A DNA stretch of 64,000 bases from Histoplasma ohiense (lineage: Eukaryota > Ascomycota > Eurotiomycetes > Onygenales > Ajellomycetaceae). Positions 1 to 10,666 of this stretch are shown piece by piece. Position numbers and translations under genes: made by a program. A model generated the notes under the pieces. It was not told the DNA's origin. It made no database searches and was given only the letters and a program-made list of their open reading frames with translations. Within the stretch, counting starts at the first letter, position 1. Each line of letters starts with the position of its first letter. The DNA lies in the NCBI GenBank assembly GCA_017607445.1, contig JAEVHH010000006.1, positions 1,612,001 through 1,676,000 on the forward strand. Reading direction: 5' to 3'.

Positions 1-415
1 AATATTAATGTTTTGCAGAGTGCTGTGACTGTGATGATTAAATCTTTTGCTGTGAAGATCTGAGAGATTCAACAAGACAGTTCTTCTGAGACTTCAGCTG
101 AAATGATGATTGATGAGATTTCAGTGATTACATTGCTGATTGCAGCTTTCAAGTCATTGTTGAAATGTCATGCTTCATCAATTGAGGAAATTCAGAATAA
201 TAAGCAGGTTTGTCTTGATGATAATTTCTCAAATAACACTGATCAAACTGAGACAGATCTGTTTTTTAATCTCTGAGTGGAATAAATATATTCAGCAGTC
301 ATCATTATCTTCTTCATTTTCATTTACTGACTGATTTCTGATAGATTTTTATTAAACTGTTTCAAGTACTTCTGACTGTTCATCAAGTTTTTCTCAGATT
401 CTCAAGAATTATCTG
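1..415 (-). pseudogene. Distal 3' part of Gyp-3 element D
   Basis: This stretch is continuous with 3415-4576 once element E and its TSD (ATCTG) are removed. It should encode the region after the integrase GPY/F-like module of D, but I could not recognise a clear chromodomain here because of decay. It is CpG-free and AT-rich like the rest of D. Confidence 0.5.
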
Positions 416-688
416 TGTAATGCACTCGTTTATTATTTCCTTATTATCTTCGCTTATTCTTACCTCTTTCCATTATACTCTCGCTACTGCTATTTCTATA
501 TGTATATATATATCGATGTATGTATTTTGCACATCTTCTTTCTCTTTCTTTTCTTCCTTAGCAATTAGCTACACTACACTACGCTACATTACACTACTAT
601 ATTACACTCTACAATATATTACTATTATCTCTGCTACACTATAAACTATCTTCTACTGTTACTCTTCACACTGTCACTACACCTCACA
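416..688 (+). repeat. 5' LTR of element E
   Basis: 273 bp with TG...CA ends. It contains a TATATATAT stretch near 507-515 and, about 45 bp downstream, AGCAATTAG (560-568), the exact reverse complement of the primer-binding site at 693-701. Compared with the 3' LTR it carries seven CpG-to-TpG/CpA changes. Confidence 0.9.
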
Positions 689-735
689 GTTTCTAATTGC
701 TCAATCTTTGAGAGACAGTCCATTGAGTAATAGTC
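689..735 (+). promoter_or_regulatory. Primer-binding site of element E (self-priming type)
   Basis: CTAATTGCT at 693-701, four bases after the LTR, is the exact 9-nt reverse complement of AGCAATTAG at 560-568 inside the LTR. The LTR segment lies downstream of a TATA-like tract, so the 5' end of the transcript could prime its own reverse transcription as in Tf1. The transcript start itself is inferred. Confidence 0.6.
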
Positions 736-2067
736 ATGACCTCTATCCACAGCATCCACCATACTCATGCTACCGCTGAACTCAAAGCAACAAACATCAT
801 GGAAGAAAACTGTGAAATGTGCACTTCTGCCACTGAAAGTGTGCAACAAGCATCATCTTTCTCTATGGAATTGAACTCTGAGCATAGTTCAGAAGAGGAT
901 ACCTCTTCTGAAGATCTCAGCACAATTGAGACTGAGAAGATAGCTGTGATCAGAAGAATCAAAAAATTACAGACTGAGAAAGAATTGCAAGAACTTCAAC
1001 AGTGATGTGACACTTTACTACAAGAATTGAATGAAACAATTCCAGCCATCTGAAATACACTAGAAGCACATCCAAACCACAGTAGAGATGCAACTAACAT
1101 GAATGATAACTGCAATAACACCATCAGTATTCTTAGATCACTGAAAGCCACACTATAAATGCTCAACACCTTAGTGAAAAGTGCTGTGACTACTGTTAGT
1201 GGAAGATGTAGTCAGGTATCACTTTGGCAATTAGAACTTTGAGATCCCAGCATGAGCAGTCACCCTTCTCAGAGAGATGTGGAAAAGTTTCAAGATCAAA
1301 GCATGAAAGAATTCAAAAACTTTGTTACAGCTGCTATCACTTTCCATACCAGTGATCTTGATTACTACAATGAACACAATCATTGAAAGATCATCAAAGC
1401 TGTTACTCATTTCAATGTTGAGATGCAACAACATTGGTATCAACATACACATGATATGTGGACTTTGCCATCATGGGAAGAATTTGTTAGTTGAATGCAA
1501 TGTCAAGTCACTGATTCAGATAGAAGTTTCCAAGATGCTGATAGACAGTACTGAAAAACAGAGTAATAAGAAGATCAGACAGTTCAACAATTTGCTTCAC
1601 ACTTACAATCAATTGAAGAACATCTGCAGCATTTTTATAGTGAATACCATCAGAAATCACACCTCTATATGAAAGTTCTATCTTTCATTCATCAAGAATT
1701 TGACAAATATGCAACCAAATTGAAAGAGTTAAGCTATGATGCCATTCTACATAAACTTGCAATGGCAGAATTGAATCTGCCAGAGAGACAGAAGAAGCTT
1801 AAAGAGAAATCAAATTTCAAAAACCTCACTCAAAGCTTTAACAACAGAAATAATGCTGATAATAGATCACAAAACAAACACAGATGGAATGACACTACAA
1901 AGTTCAATGACTCCATCCAATCAAAATATTGCCATTATTGCAAGCAACCAGAACATACCATCGATTCATGTTTCAAACAACTCAAAGACAAATCCAAAAA
2001 CATCAAGTCTGACTTGAAACCTGATACAAAAGACACAAAGAACTCAAAGAACTCAAAAAACACTTAA
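736..2067 (+). pseudogene. Gag of element E (444 codons, TGA-interrupted)
   Basis: The frame from ATG 736 runs to TAA at 2065-2067. The N-terminal part is acidic and Ser/Glu-rich with a short coiled-coil-like stretch before the first stop, followed by a Ty3/gypsy gag-like region rich in His, Gln and Trp (about residues 170-330). A CCHC zinc knuckle of the form C-x2-C-x4-H-x4-C is visible around 1930-1971 (CHYCKQPEHTIDSC). Several in-frame TGA codons lie where CGA or TGG is expected, plus a few TAA/TAG. Gag would form the particle and bind RNA. No copy of this gag is seen elsewhere in the window; it is distinct from the Gyp-1 and Gyp-2 gags. The loss of function by decay is certain as read. 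Confidence 0.75.
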
Positions 2068-2129
2068 GACACATCATTCAGCTTGCAATAACAGTCATAA
2101 ATATAGAAAGTTGATACAAAAACATCTTA

Positions 2130-2710
2130 AGTTTCACTGTCACAGTGAAACTCACTACATCTAAGAATCTGCAAAAAGTGCTTGCACTAGTAGACTCTGA
2201 ATCAGAAGTGAACTGTGTTGATGAATTTTGAACAAAGAATCACAATCTAGAAGCTGCTCACTGCAAAATCAAAATAATCAAATTGATTGATGAATGCATA
2301 ATGCACTTCTTTGAAGAGTATAACATTGCAACTACTGTCACTGATCACAAGGGTAATACACAGCAGATATCTCATTCCTTTCATGTGATGAAGATGGAGG
2401 ACTACAATCTTGTATTAGAATTTCCTTGATTAAGACAAACAAATCCTCTTATAGATTGATCAGATGGACAATTCTTCTTTAGAAGCTCTGAAGATGAACA
2501 ACAGTCTCAAATTATTTCTGAACAAGATGTCTTAGCTGAAGTTCTCACAGAAGCTAGAGTAGAAATGCTTGTAGTATTACCTACAGAACATTCAAAAGAC
2601 TCAAAGCATGCTTCATGTGTATTCTCAGCTGTGTATTCAGACTTGCCAACTGGTCTACCCGATTATGTCATGCCATACGCGCATATCTTCTCAGAAGAAG
2701 CTGCTATAAG
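2130..2710 (+). pseudogene. Protease-like region and start of polymerase of element E
   Basis: After gag, a frame with TGA interruptions encodes a retropepsin-like segment: hydrophobic-Leu-Val-Asp-Ser followed by Glu where the family has Gly (about 2189-2206), then a downstream hydrophobic patch and a Trp-Leu-type motif near 2425-2450. At 2650-2700 there is a short sequence like the conserved start of a gypsy polymerase (Leu-Pro-x-Tyr-x-x-Tyr...Phe-Ser-Glu-Glu-Ala), after which homology ends. The active-site DSG appears mutated. RT, RNase H and integrase are absent, so the element is structurally non-autonomous and not merely point-mutated. Confidence 0.55.
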
Positions 2711-3136
2711 CGCGAACTTCAAGTCGAAAGACGCCAGAAGCGCAAATCTCACTCAAACTCCAACCAAATGCATTCTTTTTAGAAGGATTTTATCAGGGAA
2801 AAGGGAAAAAAGGAAAAAAATTCAATTTGGGTATAATAAATACAAAAAATAAAACATACAAGCAAGGAAAAAACAAAGGAAATGGGTTCTAAGGAAAGTC
2901 TAAAGGCCCCCAGTCCACCCACCCCCATCTCACCCCCCATCTCTCACTTCCTCTTCTCCCTCCCACCAATTCCACCTCATTAGGAAATCGATAACAACGC
3001 GTATACAAGCTATCTAGGGGACGCGATCGATATACTGCTATCAACAAGCGGAACTTACAATACGGGAATCCAATTATCTACTAGCAAGCAATCTATACAA
3101 TCGCTGAGGGCAGCTCTTATAAAAAAGGGGGGCAAT
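2711..3136 (+). other. Non-coding 3' segment of element E with normal CpG content
   Basis: This interior segment differs sharply from 689-2640: it holds many CpGs (for example CGCG near 2998 and GACGCGATCG near 3020), a C-rich pyrimidine tract at about 2905-2975, and the purine tract before the 3' LTR. I see no convincing coding sequence; the open frame over 2565-2852 runs out of homology at about 2700. Confidence 0.6.
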
Positions 3137-3409
3137 TGTAATGCACTCATTTATTATTTCCTTATTATCTTCGCTTATTCTTACCTCTTTCCATTATACT
3201 CTCGCTACCGCTATTTCTATATGTATATATATATCAATGTATGTATTTCGCACATCTTCTTTCTCTTTCTTTTCTTCCTTAGCGATTAGCTACACTACAC
3301 TACGCTATGTTACGCTACTATATTACACTCTACAATATATTACTATTATCTCCGCTACGCTATAAACTATCTTCTACTGTTACTCTTCACACTGTCACTA
3401 CACCTCACA
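3137..3409 (+). repeat. 3' LTR of element E
   Basis: 273 bp and co-linear with the 5' LTR without indels. It carries three CpG-type changes relative to the inferred ancestor and keeps AGCGATTAG where the 5' LTR has AGCAATTAG. The purine tract ending GGGGGGCAAT directly precedes it. Confidence 0.9.
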
Positions 3410-3414
3410 ATCTG

Positions 3415-4576
3415 CATCTGTACAATCTTTTCATTTGATAAGATATTGTGTTTGACTGTGATACTGATATTTGTCTAGTATAGCTTCAACTTCTCATTTC
3501 TCTTGCATGTCTATAATTATCAATTCTGCTTGCAGGATTTGTCTGTTGTGTGTGTGATATGATTTGAGAAGGGAAATATGGAATATGAAATGAATTTCTT
3601 TATATTACAGTATGAGTTTCAGTTTGTACATCTGTGTATCATGAATATCAATTATTTGAAAGAGACTCAAAAATTGATGATCTAGTTTGAGTGAGAATCA
3701 CAAGGTGGATATATTTTTTGCACACAGCATTACCCAGTTCTCTATCTTAAAGCTTTTTGATATATGACACTGATTATAATACTTTTTCTCAGCTACTTTG
3801 ACAGCTTTCAGACATTCTCAGATCTTGTTCTTCATTTACTTCATTTATTTCACTTATTTCATCACTGATTTTGACACATCTGTGCTTGAGGGTTTCACAT
3901 CTATCAAAGTTCAGTTGGTCAGCTGATCATTGCTTCAGATGATGTCATTTTTATCAATGTGTGGAAGATGTTGTTATATACTCATTGTGTCAGAGAAATC
4001 CATTCTATTCAATTATCTTGCTGATAGCTGCAATATGTGTGAAGATAATGTTCAATCATCTGGTTCAATCATTCTGTCTGGCTGTCAGTTTGTGGGTGGA
4101 ATGCTGTTGATAATTTTTGTTGAACATGGAGCAGATAATATAATGTTGATCAAAACTTGCTATTTATTAATGAATCTCAGTCATTAATAATGTTCACAGA
4201 TAGGTCAAAGTTCTTTGCAATTCTTCATAAAATAATATCCACAAGTTCTTCTGCATCTAGTTCTGAAGATGTGGGCACAATTATGATTCATTTGATGAAT
4301 AAATCAACAAATACAACAATAGTATTATAGATTTGACTTCTCTTTTTATTATCTGACAGGTCTTCAATAAAGTCCATACTAATTGTATGTCATTTCTTAT
4401 CTGACACTGAATGTGGTTGTAGCAACCCATACAGCTTGTGCTGTGGTATCTTGACACATTGATAAACATTGCAAGTTCTCACATATTCTGCAATCTCATC
4501 ACTCATACCATGTCATAAGTACTTGTATTTGATTGCTTCAATGATTTTATCACATTCAAAATGATCATCTTGAGAA
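3415..4576 (-). pseudogene. Integrase and C-terminal module of Gyp-3 element D
   Basis: On the minus strand the segment from 4576 downward reads as integrase core with TGA interruptions (matches to the family sense around 4480-4330, including the zinc-binding and catalytic-core neighbourhood). The post-integrase module with the typical pattern of Tyr-Tyr-Asn, His, then a hydrophobic run ending Trp-Val-Met-Leu and later Leu-Asp-His lies around 3790-3670. It continues the reading from 10667 after element A is removed. No frame longer than about 85 codons survives. The chromodomain, if present, would lie at 3410-3600 and 1-415 and is not recognisable. Confidence 0.6.
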
Positions 4577-5111
4577 TGTGACGGGTTAGCACCCGTTAGT
4601 AATTAACTTACGCAATCAACTCCCCTTCTGCACCTGCTTGTTTCTGGCTGTTGTGACCTTGTGTAACCCTCAATGTTCTTCCACTCCATGCTCTGCACTC
4701 ATGTAGTCTCTAATGATTCTTCTGTGTAGCTTCTAATGTTCTCTCACTCCATATTCTGCACTTGTGTAGTCTCTAATGATTCTTCTGCACAGTCTTCAAT
4801 GATTCTTTCATTCCATGCTTCACACTCATGTAGTCTCTAATGATTCTTCTGTGTAGTCTTCAATGATTCTTCCATCTCACACTCTGTGCTTGTGTAGTTT
4901 CTAACAATTCTTCTGTATAGCTCTTAATGTTCTTCCACTCTGCACTCCACTGTGAAGTGGCTTCTGATATTCTTTCATCTCAAAATTCTCTCTATAAGAA
5001 CCCTCTTCATACAATCTTTTCTTCTGATTTCTTTTCTCTTTCTTTCCTTAATCAATTTGTAATCTGTAATTAGAATAGTATCAAATTGTTAATTGAAGTA
5101 TGTCTGTTACA
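4577..5111 (+). repeat. 5' LTR of element A with internal tandem units
   Basis: 535 bp. From about 4673 it holds four imperfect tandem units of 62-63 bp (TGTTCTTCCACTCC ... TAGTCTCTAATGATTCTTCT) and a partial tail, then CTATAAGAACC (TATA-like, about 4992) and, near 5050-5063, the sequence complementary to the PBS. Three CpGs near the outer end survive; those near the inner end are lost. Confidence 0.9.
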
Positions 5112-5493
5112 TTATGAATTGATTCTTCTGCATTTAAGATCTGAGTGTCTTATTATTAGTTCTTACACTCAAGTGTGTTGTTATCAGTTCTTACATCTGA
5201 ATATGTTGTTTACAGATCTGAGTGTCTAGTTGTTACAAGAGATCTTATGTGGATCTGAGTGCTTTTATTGTTAGTTATATAGACTGTTGTGTCTAAGTGT
5301 CTGAAACACAATTGACTGTGTTCTACAAGATCTGAGTGTCTACAAACTGTAATGCTGTGAATAGCATTCATGAAGAAGCTTGATCAAGCTTAGCACTGCA
5401 ACACTGTGAATAGTGTCTGTGAGAGAACTGAGTGTCTACAAGTATTTCTTTTCTTTTTTTTTATATTATTATTACATATTCTTAGATATTGAA
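5111..5493 (+). promoter_or_regulatory. Leader of element A: self-priming PBS, repeated motif, palindrome flanked by two hairpins
   Basis: Positions 5111-5124 (ATTATGAATTGATT) pair with 5050-5063 of the LTR (one CpG-derived mismatch as read; perfect in the ancestral ATTACGAATTGATT). The motif GATCTGAGTGTC or close variants recurs about eight times between 5138 and 5430. AAGCTTGATCAAGCTT (5376-5391) is a perfect 16-nt palindrome. It sits between hairpins AATGCT-GTGAAT-AGCATT (5351-5368) and ACACT-GTGAAT-AGTGT (5401-5416), which share the same loop. Confidence 0.7.
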
Positions 5494-6507
5494 ATGAACT
5501 ACAAACAATTCTACAAACACCTGCTGCATCCAAACACAGTGGATGATAACTTAGACCTATGAAGCATCCTTCAGCAGCAGGTGCTACAGATGGCTGAATT
5601 GCAATGATGACTTGCTGAGATGAGCACTTTCATATTCATCATTCCTTCTACACCCACATCTCATGAAAAGCTCTCAAGAGAGAAGCTCTCAATTCTCAAT
5701 AAATACAAGAAAGACCTAGTGCTCTATCTCATGTGAAAGTTGAAAGTGAACACCAAATTGGACATTGATGGATGAGCAATAGACTCACTATTCAATCAGA
5801 TGTGGTATATTCATAGCAGATTGAATGATGATATATTAGCAAAATTTCAACTCTGAATGAGTCATTGTTAAAATCATCAGTGTACATCAGAGCTAGTCTT
5901 CTGACAACTTGACTCTCTCTTTCTCAATTCTACACTTCAAGTCAAAGTGTTGAACTGGCTAAATCAGACTTGTCAGATGAATGTTGTGTTGACAACTTAT
6001 CTTTCTGAATTCAATTGCAAGCTTCTAGAAGCAGATGAGTAAGACTGGAACAATGCTGTCAAGATCAATATATTGTTCAAGAACTTGAACTTTCAATTGC
6101 ATAACTGAAGTATAGAATATCTGAAGTTCTCAACATACAGTGAATTCTGTGTTGATCTTTGTCTGTTGAACAATGATCTGTCTCAGTTTCACACACTTCA
6201 AAATTGTAGAGGATTTCACTGAACAAATGCATACATTTCAAACCACTCTGCAGTGTCCTCCACCTCTGAACCAGAATCAATGAACTGAGTCTCATATGTG
6301 AATGCAAGCTGTCTGAGGGTCTTCAATGTCTTAGAGAAGAATGCTACTGACTGAATCATCAGAGAAGTCTGCATACACTGCAACAAGTCAGAGCACTTTG
6401 TGAATCAATGTCTGAATGTGATTGTTCCAAGTAAAACCCCCACACATGTGAATGCTGTGTTGCCTGTGAATAGACAAGAACAGGGAAAAGATGAGCTCTC
6501 ATTCTAA
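5494..6507 (+). pseudogene. Gag of Gyp-1 element A
   Basis: The frame starts at ATG 5494, conserved in all Gyp-1 copies, and ends at TAA 6505-6507, also conserved. It encodes about 337 codons: an N-terminal Gln-rich helix, a central domain with the gypsy gag pattern of Trp-Leu-Asn-Gln and Tyr-Leu-Ser-Glu-Phe motifs, and a CCHC knuckle C-x2-C-x4-H-x4-C at 6370-6411. Many codons are TGA where related copies have CAA, CGA or TGG, so no product is expected. The polymerase frame lies in the -1 register relative to gag, as in B, J, H and K. Confidence 0.85.
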
Positions 6508-6539
6508 AATATGAACAAGAGCTCAAGAAGCAAAAAGCT

Positions 6540-9500
6540 AGCTGAAGATTTGAGCAGAAGATGCAAACAGACACAATCATAATCTCTGTCATTGTAAATA
6601 GTTTAGTCAACATACAAGTAATGATAGACAGTGGTTTCCTTCACTACACTCTTATAGACACCCAGCTGATCAAGAAGCATAAGCTTCAGTGTATCCCCTT
6701 TTTCAAACTGTGTAAGCTCAGTGAATTTGACAGCCCCAGAGAATCCATCTTCTACAACATAGTAAGATTTAATGTCAATGTAGAAGGACACAAGAAGAAG
6801 AACATATACACATACAAAATACAAAACCTTGAGTACAATCTAATACTCAGTCTATCATAGCTCACAGAATTTGAAACCTTGTTGAATGCATACAACTGCT
6901 GTCTTATTTTCTCAGAAGATGACTGTGTTTATAAGAAGAATGTTGATAGAACTGCTGATCTCACTCAGATATCAGCAGAAGTGTACAAACTACTAATCTG
7001 CCAAGTGCATGAGAAGAAGAATGTCCAAGTGTTCACTGCTAGTATAGCAGATATCAAGAAAGCATTAGAAAAGTTAGAACTCAAAGACTTCAAGAAACTG
7101 TGCAAGAAACTACTCAAATCATACAAAGACTTCACAGATGTGTTTGATGAGAAAGAAGCTGAAAAGCTTCTCTCTCATCAAGAATCTGATATAGATCATA
7201 CAATTGAGCTCATCAAGAAAGATGATAAGAACCCACAATCACTCTGAGGTTCTCTCTACAGCATATCACACAACAAGCTCTTCATTCTATGAAAAACACT
7301 CAATGAATTACTAGATAAAGGTTTCATTTGTGTTAGCAACTCACCCACTGCAGCATCTGTACTGTTTGTGAAGAAATCAGAAGAAGACTTATGATTCTGT
7401 GTTGACTATTGAGAACTCAACAAGATTACATGAAAGGATTGATACCCTCTCTCACTCATCAATGAAACACTTGAACAGATAGAAAAAGCAAAATGATTTA
7501 TGAAACTTAACATCTCTGCAGCCTTCTACAAGATAAGAATTAATGAAGATGATGAATGACTAACTGTCTTTTGTACACATTACAGATTATATGAATGGAC
7601 AGTGACTCTCTTTGAATTAGCAAACACTCTGAGTATATTTCAGAAATACATTAACTGAGCTCTATGAGACCTGCTCAATGAGATTGTCTCAGTGTATATA
7701 GATGATATCTTGATTTTCACTGATGAATTGCTCACTGAGCACTGTAAGCATATACAACAAATGCTTGACTGTCTACAAAAAGCTGAACTGCAAGTGAACA
7801 TTGATAAATATGACTTTGAGACCAAGTCTATGATCTATCTAGAATTCATCATCAAAGCTGAAAAAGATGTATGCATGAATTCTAAGAAGATGGAAGCAAT
7901 CCTCAACTGAGAGACATCAGTCTCAGTAAAAGAAACTAGAAGTTTTCTAGAATTCATCAACTTCTACTGAAGATTCATCAAAGACTTCTCCAATATCATA
8001 CAATCATTGATGAATCTGATCTGAAAAGACACTGTATTTCAATGGACTGACAAAGTGGATGCAGCATTCAAAAAGCTGAAGTGTATGTTCACAAATGCCT
8101 CAATGCTGCAATCATTCAATTCAGATAAGCATATGATTCTTGAAACAGATGTCTTGAGTTATGTAGTAGATGGAACACTAATGCAATTCAATAATGAAGA
8201 TGTTCTACAATCTTGTATCTTTATCTTGAAAAAGATGTCATCTGCTGAATGCAACTATGAGATCTATAACAAGAAGCTTTTAGTGATCATATAATGTCTT
8301 AAGAAATGAGAGTCTGAACTTATGAATGTCAAGAAGTTTGAGATTGTTACTGATCATAAGAACTTAGAATACTTCACAACCACTTATAAGCTCATCAAGA
8401 GACATATGTGTTGATCATTGTTTCTTAGCTGTTTTTCATTCACAATTTGTTATTGATCTGAAGTAGAGAACACCTTTGTGGATGCTCTGTTTCATCAAAA
8501 ACAAGATATATCATCTGATGACTTAGATGACAGATGGAAACACTGAGAGCATTGATTAATCAACTCTATAATCATAGAGAGTTCTACACAATCAGATGAA
8601 CTCTGTGTACATATCAATCAGTTCTGAGCTCAAGAATCCTCACTTGAAGAACAATGGAGACTAGCAGCAGAAGCAGATAAATTCTGACAACAAACTGCTG
8701 AAGTCATATAAAGCAGAGCACCTCAATTCCCCACAGATGTATACCCAAGAATAGATATCTCAGCATGTTCAATTGATGATGACAACTGCTTACACTTTTG
8801 AAATAGACAATGGATCTTCAATTCAGAATCTCTATGAACACAGATCATGCAAGAAATTCATGACTTGCTGATGATTGAGCACTCAGAACACAAAATTATG
8901 TACAACATTATTGCTCAAGAATTCTACTGATCAGATATATTGAAAGATATACATCAGTTCATACACAACTGTGATCACTGTGGCTCAGTGACAGTATGAT
9001 GTGAACACTGAAAAGAGATGCTGAAGCCTCTATCTGTTCTCAACTGAACTTGATGTGATATAGCTATTGATTTTGCAGTTTTCTTACTCAAAAGTGGAGG
9101 TTCTATGAACATTCTAGTCATTGTCAACTGATTCAGCAAGGGTGTAATACTACAGCTCTGTGACAAGATGGATGCTGAAGTAGTTGCAGATGCCTTCATC
9201 AGAAACTCATTCTATCATATATACAGCCTGCTTTTATTCATTGTGTCAGATAGAGACAGTCAATTCATCAGCACACTCTGAGTCTGTGTATGCCAATTAT
9301 TAAGAATTGAATGGAAGTTATCAACAGTGTACCACTCAGAGACTGATGAAGCTATTGAGAGAATGATACAAACAGTAAAGAACATCCTCTGTAAGTTCTG
9401 CAATTATATACAAGACAACTGAAGCAATCTGCTGTCACACACTGAGATTGTGATTAACAGTCAAGATTCTACTACAACAGATATAAGCCCATTCTTTCTT

Positions 9501-10126
9501 CTACACAGATACAACTTAGAGATTCTGAACTTCTCTGAGACTCCTCAAGAAACTGCATACATCTGCAGCTTCATACAGATGGCAGAGAATATCATGAGCA
9601 AGCTGAAGAAAATCCATAAATGAGCAGAAGCTTCAATGATCAGCACTCAGTAAAATTATAAGAATCAAGTGAATATCAGAAGAAGTTCTGCAATCTGATA
9701 TCATATAGAAGACAAAGTCTGACTGAATCTCAAGAACATAAGAATGGATCACTTCTTGTGTACACTAGATTATCACCACATCAAATATACAGTGAAGAAA
9801 GTGCTAGGCACACACAATTATCAACTTGACACTCTGTCTGACATTCACAACATCTTTCATACAAATCTGCTCTGACTCATGACTGAGGATTCATTCCCCT
9901 CACAGAGAACCTTCAATTGACAGCCACCTGCCATTGTAGAAGAAGACAATGAACTTGAGTGGGAAATCAAAGCAATTTTTGATGATAGAATCAACCATCA
10001 TCACTGTGAATATCTCATCAAATGAGTAGAATACAATTGTCTGATCTGAGAACCTGCATTTATCTTGGAGAACATCACTGCCCTCAACATCTACAAGTCC
10101 TCACTCACTTTGATAGAGGGGGATAA
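6540..10126 (+). pseudogene. Pol of Gyp-1 element A: protease, RT, RNase H, integrase, chromodomain
   Basis: One degenerate frame. Retropepsin with an intact Asp-Ser-Gly (about 6628-6636). RT palm with Tyr-Ile-Asp-Asp at 7695-7706. RNase H from about 8055, with the Glu-Thr-Asp catalytic neighbourhood near 8140. Integrase zinc-binding and core region about 8850-9650, including the conserved Asp-Arg-Asp-x-Gln-Phe segment near 9250. Chromodomain at about 9950-10110 with Trp-Glu, Tyr-Leu-x-Lys-Trp and Ile-Trp-Glu-Pro motifs. Chromodomains in this lineage read histone methylation and steer integration to heterochromatin. TGA codons break the frame dozens of times. Confidence 0.85.
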
Positions 10127-10661
10127 TGTGATGAATTAGCACTCATTAGTAATTAACTTACACAATCAACTCTTCTTCTGTATCTGTTTGTTTCTGACTG
10201 TTGTAATCTTATGTAATTCTTGATGTTCTTCTGCTCTGTGCTCTGTGCTTGTGTAGTCTCTAACAATTCTTCTGTGTAGCTTCTAACATTCTTTCACTCT
10301 GTGTTCTGTGCTTGTGTAGTCTCTAATGATTCTTCTGTGCAGTCTTCAATGATTCTCTCATCTCATACTCTGTGCTTATATAGTCTCTAATGATTCTTCT
10401 GTGTAGTCTTCAATGATTCTTCCACTCCACACTCTGTGCTCATATAGTTTCTAATGATTCTTCTGTGTAGCTTTTAATGTTCTTCCACTCTGTGCTCCAC
10501 TGTGGAGTGGCTTCTGATATTCTTCCACTCTGAAATTCCCTCTATAAGAACCTCTTTTGTATGACCTTTTCTTCTGATTTCTTTTCTCTTTCTTTCCTTA
10601 ATCAATTCGTAATCTGTAATTAGGATAGTACCAAATCGTTAATCGAAGTACGCCTGTTACA
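10127..10661 (+). repeat. 3' LTR of element A
   Basis: 535 bp. The inner end reads TGTGATGAATTAGCACTCAT (CpGs lost), while the outer end keeps them (AATTCGTAATC, then four more within 60 bp of the end). This is the mirror image of the 5' LTR. Confidence 0.9.
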
Positions 10662-10666
10662 GAGAA

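Larger units (their letters stand above)
416..3409 (+). mobile_element. Non-autonomous LTR retrotransposon E, complete, TSD ATCTG
   Basis: Two 273-bp LTRs (416-688 and 3137-3409) begin TGTAATGC and end CCTCACA, flanked by the 5-bp TSD ATCTG at 411-415 and 3410-3414. The interior is only 2.45 kb and encodes gag and a protease-like region, then stops at the very start of a polymerase-like segment. There is no RT, RNase H or integrase. A purine tract with a G6 run precedes the 3' LTR. The LTRs differ at only nine sites, all of them CpG derivatives. It sits inside element D and must be mobilised in trans if at all. Confidence 0.9.
4577..10661 (+). mobile_element. Gyp-1 element A, complete chromodomain Ty3/gypsy copy, TSD GAGAA
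   Basis: A 6085-bp element with two 535-bp LTRs starts TGTGACGGG and ends CCTGTTACA. The 5-bp TSD GAGAA lies at 4572-4576 and 10662-10666. Order: LTR, self-priming PBS, structured leader, gag with zinc knuckle, protease, RT, RNase H, integrase, chromodomain, polypurine tract (GAGGGGGATAA), LTR. It interrupts the integrase region of element D. The coding part is almost free of CpG and full of TGA codons; the outermost ends of the LTRs keep their CpGs. Confidence 0.95.

Noticed and set aside
4673..4980. Evenly spaced 60-bp repeats that superficially resemble a CRISPR array or satellite.
   Set aside because: They are imperfect direct units without unique spacers, always inside Gyp-1 LTRs, and occur in every copy.
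5494..10126. Possible recoding of TGA as a sense codon, since TGA is by far the commonest in-frame stop in the transposons.
   Set aside because: TGA sits at positions that are CGA, CAA or TGG in sister copies, which CpG decay explains. The host gene uses normal codons and has no in-frame TGA apart from the frameshift region.
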